A stretch of 20,099 nt of DNA, taken from contig JAZQUM010000089.1 in assembly GCA_045631305.1 (NCBI GenBank), forward strand, positions 1-20,099, given 5' to 3'. Below are positions 14,967 to 20,099 of the stretch, piece after piece. The DNA is from JAZQUM01 sp045631305. Its GTDB lineage: Bacteria; Bacillota; Clostridia; Oscillospirales; Oscillospiraceae. The notes under the pieces are model-generated. The model was not told the DNA's origin, made no database searches, and saw nothing but the letters and a program-made list of their open reading frames with translations. The number at the start of each line of letters is the position of its first letter. Within the stretch, counting starts at the first letter, position 1. The position numbers and the translations under genes are program-made.

Positions 14967-15116
14967 ATGACAGATATTATTGTGATTGCCATCCTTGCTT
15001 TTGTGATCGGCGGGGCGGTGGCTTACATCGTAAAGTCCAAAAAGCGGGGCGGATGCATTGGCTGTCCCAATGGCGGCAACTGCAGCACTTGCAGCAGCTG
15101 TCATGCAGAAGAATAA
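14967..15116 (+). CDS. FeoB-associated Cys-rich membrane protein
   Basis: A 49-residue protein easily missed for its size. ATG 14967 has AAGGAG at 14954-14959, which overlaps the feoB stop codon, so the two are translationally close and surely cotranscribed. Residues 4-23 form one hydrophobic helix (IIVIAILAFVIGGAVAYIV), followed by the basic KSKKRGG. The tail holds five cysteines, C30, C33, C39, C42 and C45, in a CxxC...CxxCxxC layout. This matches the known family of small Cys-rich proteins encoded next to feoB in Firmicutes. Its role is not settled; the cysteines could bind Fe(II) or help FeoB at the membrane, as proposed for FeoC in other bacteria. It ends with CHAEE. Confidence 0.9.
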   Translation: MTDIIVIAILAFVIGGAVAYIVKSKKRGGCIGCPNGGNCSTCSSCHAEE

Positions 15117-15124
15117 AAGTAGAT

Positions 15125-15157
15125 AAAAACAGCGTGTCGAAGGGCACGCTGTTTTTA
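15125..15157 (+). terminator. Terminator of the feo operon
   Basis: A 12-bp stem, AAAAACAGCGTG (15125-15136) with CACGCTGTTTTT (15145-15156), 8-base loop, T-run at the end of the stem. Confidence 0.92.
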
Positions 15158-15199
15158 TATTCCCCGGATTATAAATTTGTTGTAAAGTGTGGTAATTGT

Positions 15200-15229
15200 T
15201 TGACGCGCGGCAAAACGGAATGATATACT
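15200..15229 (+). promoter_or_regulatory. Promoter of the giant repeat-protein gene
   Basis: TTGACG (15200-15205), an 18-base spacer and TATACT (15224-15229). It gives a leader of about 100 bases before ATG 15339, with no clear structure. Confidence 0.65.
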
Positions 15230-15338
15230 ACAAGCAATATTTGTCTGCAATTCTGCAGTTTACTGCTGTGCGATATAGTGGGCGAGCCCTTTTGTGAAAA
15301 TGAAAGGGAAGCGACTTTGCAATAAAAGGAGAAAGACT

Positions 15339-18300
15339 ATGAAAATGAAGAAATTGGTATCGCTGGTGATTGTGTTTGCGATGCTCCTTTCCATGCTGGT
15401 AATTCCTGCTGCAGCCGAGGGGACCTTTGCTGTGAGCTTTGAGGTTGATCCTGCGTCGGTGAGCAGCACGAATGTGATCAAGGCTGGGGAAACTGTTACT
15501 GTGACGGCTAAATATGAAAATTTGCCGGAAGATATCAAGGCGATGCACTTTGCATTGAATTTTGATAGTCAGGTTTTGGCTCCTGCATATGAAGGTGTGA
15601 ACTTCGGCACGCTTTTGAGTTCGACTTTGGTGGACTATAATATTGTTAATGACAGTAAATTGCTGGTGTCTGCTGCATGGAGCAGCGGCAGTGAGGTGAG
15701 CAGCGGCACACTCTTCACCTTTGAGTTGACGGCCAAGAGCGATATTTCCGCAAAAACGGAATTTGCCTTTACGATGATGGAATTAAAGGGCGGAAATGAT
15801 AGCAATAATCCTGTAGATTACCTGCCTTCTGCCCGGTATCCCACTTCTTTTTCTCTTACTCCCGTTGTTTACGGTGAGCAGACGGTTGCTGTTGCAAAGC
15901 CTGTGAAGCTGAACGCTCCTCAGACCACCATTGATGCTGCGGATTTTAGCGGCGTTATCACCTGGTCTCCTGCAGTGGATGGGGGAAGAGGTTTTGCTCC
16001 TGCCACGGTTTATACCGCAAATGTTGTTTTGACGGCAAAAGGTGAATTTTCCTTTGCGGAAAATGTTGCCTTTAGTGTAGCAGATGCTGCTTCTAATTCT
16101 GAAGCTACTGTAAAAAATGGCGGAAAGACTCTTTCCTTCAGCGCTTCTTTCCCTGCAACGGAAGAAAAAGAACTGCCCATTTGCGTGGCTCCCTCCAATG
16201 TGACGGCAATTTACGGCCAGACGCTTGCCTCTGTGGCACTCAGTAACCCTGCGGGAAACACGCCTGGTACCTGGGCGTGGATGGACGGAACGGTTTCCGT
16301 GGGGGACGCTTCTGCCGAAGCGAAAACTTTCAAAGCAAAGTTTATTCCTGATGATTCTTTCGCGTATGCTTCTGTCAGCGATATTGATGTTTCGGTGATG
16401 GTTGAAAGTAAGAGTATTGCCGATGTAACCGTCTCTGATATTGCCGATCAGGTATATACCGGCGGCCAGATAAGACCTGCTGTCGTTGTGGTGGGTGATG
16501 ACGGTAAGACGCTGGAAGAAAATAAGGATTACACGGTAGAATACGGCGCCAATGTAACTGTTACAGATGGCGGAGCTGTCACCGTGAGAAATGTGGCAGG
16601 CAGCAATTATACCTTTGCGCCCGTGAGCAAAGAATTCCGGATTGTTCCTGCCGCAGGCGAAATTTCCTTGAGCGGTAACCTGGATAAGATTTATGACGGT
16701 GCTCCGATTGAACCTGAGCACCTTACTGCGGTGAGCAACAGTGGCGGCAATGTAAGCTATGCAATTTATTCTGATGCAAGCTGCGCAGAAAACACGCTGG
16801 TAGATGCTCCAGCCGTGAATGCGGGCACGTATTGGATCAAAGCATTTTTGGCAGAAACCGCCAACTATACCGCTGCAGAAAGTGTGGCGCTGAAAATTAC
16901 CATCAGCCCTGCAGCGCTGACGGAAGACCATATTGAGATGGGAGGTAATCCTACCTATAATGCCACCTCCCAGAATGCACCCTATTCTTCTACCGAACTT
17001 GTGGAAAATAGAGACTATGCCGTAAGCGGTGTTATGGCTTTGGAAAATGTGGCAGATGCTGATGTGGAAATCGTCTTTACCGGCATGGGCAACTATAGCG
17101 GCACGGTTACCAAAACCTGGAATCTGGAAAAAGCCGCTTTGACCCTTGGTGCATTTAATGGCACGGTCACCAAAGTTTATGACGGTACCACGCAGGCTGG
17201 CACTGCTTCTGGTTCTGTAGAGATGTGGGGCAAGTATGATGGGGATGATATTGCCCTTGTCGTGCTTCCCAGCGCTTACAGCGATGCCGCTGCGGGAGAA
17301 AATAAGCAGATTTCTCTGCGGGTTTATCTGGAAGGCAGCGACGCAGCCAATTATAAGCTTTCTGAATCTTTGGTTGCTTTTAGCGGCGCTGTGATCACGC
17401 CTGCAGACTACAGCTATGCAGTGGATGCTGCGCAGTATGTAAAAGTGGGCGGCGGGCTTAGTGCCTTGCTTTATCCTGCAACAGGAAGCGGTGTAAACGA
17501 TGAAGTTGTCAGCGGCAGTCTCGCTTGGTTTACTGATGCAGATTGCACTGCTGCAGCAAAAGACAGTGACATTTCTCTTCTTCCTGAAAATGCAGAAAAA
17601 ACCCTGTACTGGAAGTTTAGTGCTGAGAACAGCAACTACATTGCATCCAAAACGGGTGCGGTGGAAATTACCATTATCAAAGGTGACATGCAGGCGCTGT
17701 CCTTTGCGCAGAGCACGGTTTCCAAGACTTATGGTGATGCTGCGTTCACGGTGGCTGCTTCCAATGAAAGCGTTGGCGGCGGTGCGGTAACATATACCAG
17801 CAGCGATCCTTCCGTTGCAGAAGTTCATGCAACTGAAGGTACGGTAACGATTTTGAGTGCGGGTTCTGTCACCATTACTGCCACTGCAGCTGCAGTGCCC
17901 GGTATGTACGCAGAAAGCGCAGCGTCTTATGCGCTGAGCGTTGCGCCCAAGAAGTTGACTTCTGCCATGGTGGAAAGTATTAGCCAGCAGACTTATACCG
18001 GTTCTGCTATTGAGCCTTCCGTTGCGGTAAAAGACGGCGATGCTGTTTTGAGCTACGGCAGAGACTACAGTGTTGTTTATTCCGATAATACTTCTGTGGG
18101 TACTGCCACGGTAACGGTTACTGGCGAAGGAAATTATCAGGACGTTGTAAATGTTTCTTTCACCATTGTCCCCAAGACCATTTCTGAAAGTGATTTTACC
18201 ACCCTTGGCACGGAAACCAAGACCTATAGCGGTGAAGTCCAGATCCAGCAGATTACTTCTGTGCTGACAGAAGGCACAGACTATACTGTTGTTTACAGCA

Positions 18301-20099
18301 ACAATGTGAATGCAGGTATGGCTAAATATACTGTTGCGGGTGTTGGCAACTATGCCGGTTCTTTCGAAAAGACTTTTGTTATCGACCGAAAAGCCATTTC
18401 TGAAAGTGACTTTACTTTGGGTGTGGAAACCAAGATCTACAACAGTGGGGCCCAGACCCAGAGTATTACTTCTGCGCTGGCTGAGGGCACAGATTACACT
18501 GTGGCTTACAGTAATAATGTAAATGCAGGTGAAGCCAAGTATACCGTAGAGGGTGTTGGCAACTATAAGGGTTCTATTGAAAAGACCTTTACTATTGCCC
18601 CCAAGACTATTTCCGAAAGAGATTTCTCTGTTCTTGGTGCCGAAACCAGAACCTACAGCGGTGAGGCCCAGTCCCAGAGTATTACCACTGCGCTGACAGA
18701 AGGAACGGATTACACGGTTGCTTACAGCGACAATGTGAATGCGGGCACGGCAAAATACATTGTTGCAGGTATGGGTAACTATACCGGTTCTTTTGAAAAG
18801 ACCTTTGTTATTGACCCGAAAATCATTACTGAAGGTGAATTTGCATCTCTTGGCATCGAAAGTAAAACATATACCGGCGAAGAACAGACCCAAGTGCTGG
18901 AAAGCGAACTGAAGCCGGGTGTGGACTATACCATTACCTATAGCAACAACGTAAATGTAGGCACGGCCAAGTATGTGATTAGCGGTATGGGCAACTACGC
19001 AGGCTCTTTTGAGAAAACCTTTGAGATTGAGCCTAAGACCATTGCCGAAGGTGATTTTGAATTTAGCACAGAAACTAAAACTTACAATGGTGGGGCCCAG
19101 ACCCAGGTAATCGAAAGTCAGCTGGTTCTGGGCACCGATTATACGGTTACTTACAGTGATAATGTAAATGCGGGTACCGCCAAGTATGTGGTGGAAGGTG
19201 TTGGCAATTATAAGGGTTCGATTGAAAAGACTTTCACGATTGCAGCCAAGAGCATTACTGAAAGCGATTTTGCGATTCTTGGTGCGCAAACCAAGATCTA
19301 TGACGGTGCTGCGCAGACGCAGGAAGTGGAATCCGCGCTCTTGGAAGATGTGGACTACACCGTTGCTTACAGTGATAACGTAAACGCTGGCACAGCTAAG
19401 TACGTGATCAGCGGTAAAGGCAATTATACAGGCACTATTGAAAAGACCTTTACGATTGCGCCTAAGATGATTGCTGAAAGTGATTTCGATTATCTTGGCA
19501 CGGTTTCTGTGGTGTATAACGGCGAAGAGCAGACTCAGGTAATCAGAACGGCTTTGGCTGAGAATGTGGATTATGCTGTTGCTTACAGCAACAATATCAA
19601 TGTCGGTATGGCCGAGTATGTGATTACCGGTATGGGTAACTATGAAGGTTCTTTTGCAAAGACTTTCGCCATTGCGGCAGAAGCTCTTACTGAAAGTGCG
19701 TTTACTGCCCTTGGTACGGAAACCAAGATCTATGACGGAACTGCACAGACGCAGACGATTGAAAGCCAGCTGATTCTGGACCGCGATTATACTGTTGTTT
19801 ACAGCAATAATGTAAACGCAGGCACGGCCAAGTATGTGGTCAGCGGTAAGGGTAATTACGGTGGAACCATTGAAAAGACCTTCACCATCGCGCCTAAAAC
19901 CATTGCCGAAAGCGATTTCGCAAATCTTGCTACAGAAACCAAGAACTACAGTGGTGAAGCCCAGACCCAGGTTATTGCCACAGCACTGGTTGAAGGCACA
20001 GACTACACCGTAGTTTACAGCAATAATGTAAACGCAGGTGCTGCCAAGTATGTGATCAGCGGTAAGGGCAACTACAGCGGTACGATTGAAAAGAGCTTT
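15339..20099 (+). CDS. Very large secreted protein: cohesin-like domain, Ig/YDG/MBG-type modules and tandem repeats; 3' end missing
   Basis: Open for 1587 codons from ATG 15339 to the window end; AAGGAG (15326-15331) is seven bases upstream. Residues 1-26 are a signal peptide (ending VIPAAA). Residues about 27-167 resemble a cohesin fold: VKAGETVTVTAKYENLP, MHFALNFDSQVLAP, GTLFTFELTAKSD. From 168 to about 944 come beta-sandwich modules: a YDG-type domain near 612 (KVYDGTTQAG), a Big_2-like module at about 788-853 (TYTSSDPSVAEV...LSAGSVTITATA), and a unit with TYTGSAIEPSVAVKDGD...GNY. From residue 945 on, nine 71-72-residue repeats follow. The protein is probably a surface adhesin or scaffold. 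No sortase, SLH or dockerin signal is visible because the C-terminus is lost. A long antisense reading frame over this gene is a by-product of its repeated codons. Confidence 0.88.
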   Translation, partial: MKMKKLVSLVIVFAMLLSMLVIPAAAEGTFAVSFEVDPASVSSTNVIKAGETVTVTAKYENLPEDIKAMHFALNFDSQVLAPAYEGVNFGTLLSSTLVDYNIVNDSKLLVSAAWSSGSEVSSGTLFTFELTAKSDISAKTEFAFTMMELKGGNDSNNPVDYLPSARYPTSFSLTPVVYGEQTVAVAKPVKLNAPQTTIDAADFSGVITWSPAVDGGRGFAPATVYTANVVLTAKGEFSFAENVAFSVADAASNSEATVKNGGKTLSFSASFPATEEKELPICVAPSNVTAIYGQTLASVALSNPAGNTPGTWAWMDGTVSVGDASAEAKTFKAKFIPDDSFAYASVSDIDVSVMVESKSIADVTVSDIADQVYTGGQIRPAVVVVGDDGKTLEENKDYTVEYGANVTVTDGGAVTVRNVAGSNYTFAPVSKEFRIVPAAGEISLSGNLDKIYDGAPIEPEHLTAVSNSGGNVSYAIYSDASCAENTLVDAPAVNAGTYWIKAFLAETANYTAAESVALKITISPAALTEDHIEMGGNPTYNATSQNAPYSSTELVENRDYAVSGVMALENVADADVEIVFTGMGNYSGTVTKTWNLEKAALTLGAFNGTVTKVYDGTTQAGTASGSVEMWGKYDGDDIALVVLPSAYSDAAAGENKQISLRVYLEGSDAANYKLSESLVAFSGAVITPADYSYAVDAAQYVKVGGGLSALLYPATGSGVNDEVVSGSLAWFTDADCTAAAKDSDISLLPENAEKTLYWKFSAENSNYIASKTGAVEITIIKGDMQALSFAQSTVSKTYGDAAFTVAASNESVGGGAVTYTSSDPSVAEVHATEGTVTILSAGSVTITATAAAVPGMYAESAASYALSVAPKKLTSAMVESISQQTYTGSAIEPSVAVKDGDAVLSYGRDYSVVYSDNTSVGTATVTVTGEGNYQDVVNVSFTIVPKTISESDFTTLGTETKTYSGEVQIQQITSVLTEGTDYTVVYSNNVNAGMAKYTVAGVGNYAGSFEKTFVIDRKAISESDFTLGVETKIYNSGAQTQSITSALAEGTDYTVAYSNNVNAGEAKYTVEGVGNYKGSIEKTFTIAPKTISERDFSVLGAETRTYSGEAQSQSITTALTEGTDYTVAYSDNVNAGTAKYIVAGMGNYTGSFEKTFVIDPKIITEGEFASLGIESKTYTGEEQTQVLESELKPGVDYTITYSNNVNVGTAKYVISGMGNYAGSFEKTFEIEPKTIAEGDFEFSTETKTYNGGAQTQVIESQLVLGTDYTVTYSDNVNAGTAKYVVEGVGNYKGSIEKTFTIAAKSITESDFAILGAQTKIYDGAAQTQEVESALLEDVDYTVAYSDNVNAGTAKYVISGKGNYTGTIEKTFTIAPKMIAESDFDYLGTVSVVYNGEEQTQVIRTALAENVDYAVAYSNNINVGMAEYVITGMGNYEGSFAKTFAIAAEALTESAFTALGTETKIYDGTAQTQTIESQLILDRDYTVVYSNNVNAGTAKYVVSGKGNYGGTIEKTFTIAPKTIAESDFANLATETKNYSGEAQTQVIATALVEGTDYTVVYSNNVNAGAAKYVISGKGNYSGTIEKSF
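18171..20099 (+). repeat. Tandem array of nine 213/216-bp repeats in the giant protein gene
   Basis: Units start at 18171, 18387, 18600, 18816, 19032, 19245, 19461, 19677 and 19893; the last is cut by the window end. Periods are 216, 213, 216, 216, 213, 216, 216 and 216 bases, always whole codons. Each encodes PKxIxESDF...(E/Q)TKxYxG.AQTQ.....L..G.DYTV.YSNNVNAGTAKY...G.GNY.GS.EKTF.I. Units 2 and 5 lack one codon near the SDF/ETK segment. Compared with the more standard unit just upstream (17949-18170), each has lost the P.V.V..G strand segment after the Y.G turn. Confidence 0.95.

Noticed and set aside
15783..19289. Minus-strand open frame of 1168 codons opposite the giant repeat protein
   Set aside because: No ribosome binding site or family pattern; it follows from repeated codons of the plus-strand gene, which has a signal peptide, ribosome binding site, promoter and recognisable domains.
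18171..20099. CRISPR array
   Set aside because: The repeats are 213/216 bp, coding, codon-phased and without spacers.

Overview
The window is 20.1 kb of roughly half-GC DNA with dense genes, strong Shine-Dalgarno sites and many U-tailed hairpins. It suggests a Gram-positive anaerobe of the Clostridia. The signal-peptide style (MKK.FRR.VSL.LALVMAMSLAVSASA) and the gene set (anaerobic class III ribonucleotide reductase, FliB-like protein, FeoA/FeoB with a FeoB-associated Cys-rich miniprotein, SLH proteins, OFA-type transporter) resemble gut Oscillospiraceae or relatives. That placement is inference. The window looks like a whole contig: its first 47 bases match, from memory, a BGI/MGI sequencing adapter, and its right end breaks inside a tandem-repeat gene.

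Left part (1-4948): nrdD on the minus strand is cut by the adapter. Its promoter overlaps a good NrdR-box match, with a second box upstream. Divergently, two tandem secreted SLH paralogues share a signal peptide, N-terminal domain and three SLH-like modules but have unrelated C-terminal domains. They end at a strong terminator.

Middle (4984-12485): a membrane-anchored D-Ala-D-Ala carboxypeptidase converges on a minus-strand fliB-pnuC pair across a bidirectional terminator. Divergent from fliB is pgi. A GH3 lipoprotein (NagZ-like) and an OFA-family MFS transporter follow, most of them with their own promoter and terminator. The carboxypeptidase and the GH3 enzyme are both expected to act on peptidoglycan.

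Right part (12567-15156): a ferrous-iron uptake locus, feoA-feoB plus a 49-residue Cys-rich membrane protein. A consensus promoter precedes feoA, and near-identical palindromes of AGTTAGC-N4-GCTAACT type lie before feoA and before feoB. They look like sites for an iron-sensing DtxR/IdeR-type repressor (inference).

From 15200 to the right end, one very large secreted protein is open for 1587 codons and runs off the window. It has a signal peptide, a cohesin-like domain, Ig-like/YDG/MBG-type modules and at least nine tandem 71-72-residue repeats. The repeats appear to be organised in a higher-order period of three. It is probably a surface adhesin or scaffold. I see no phage, CRISPR, IS element, tRNA or rRNA.
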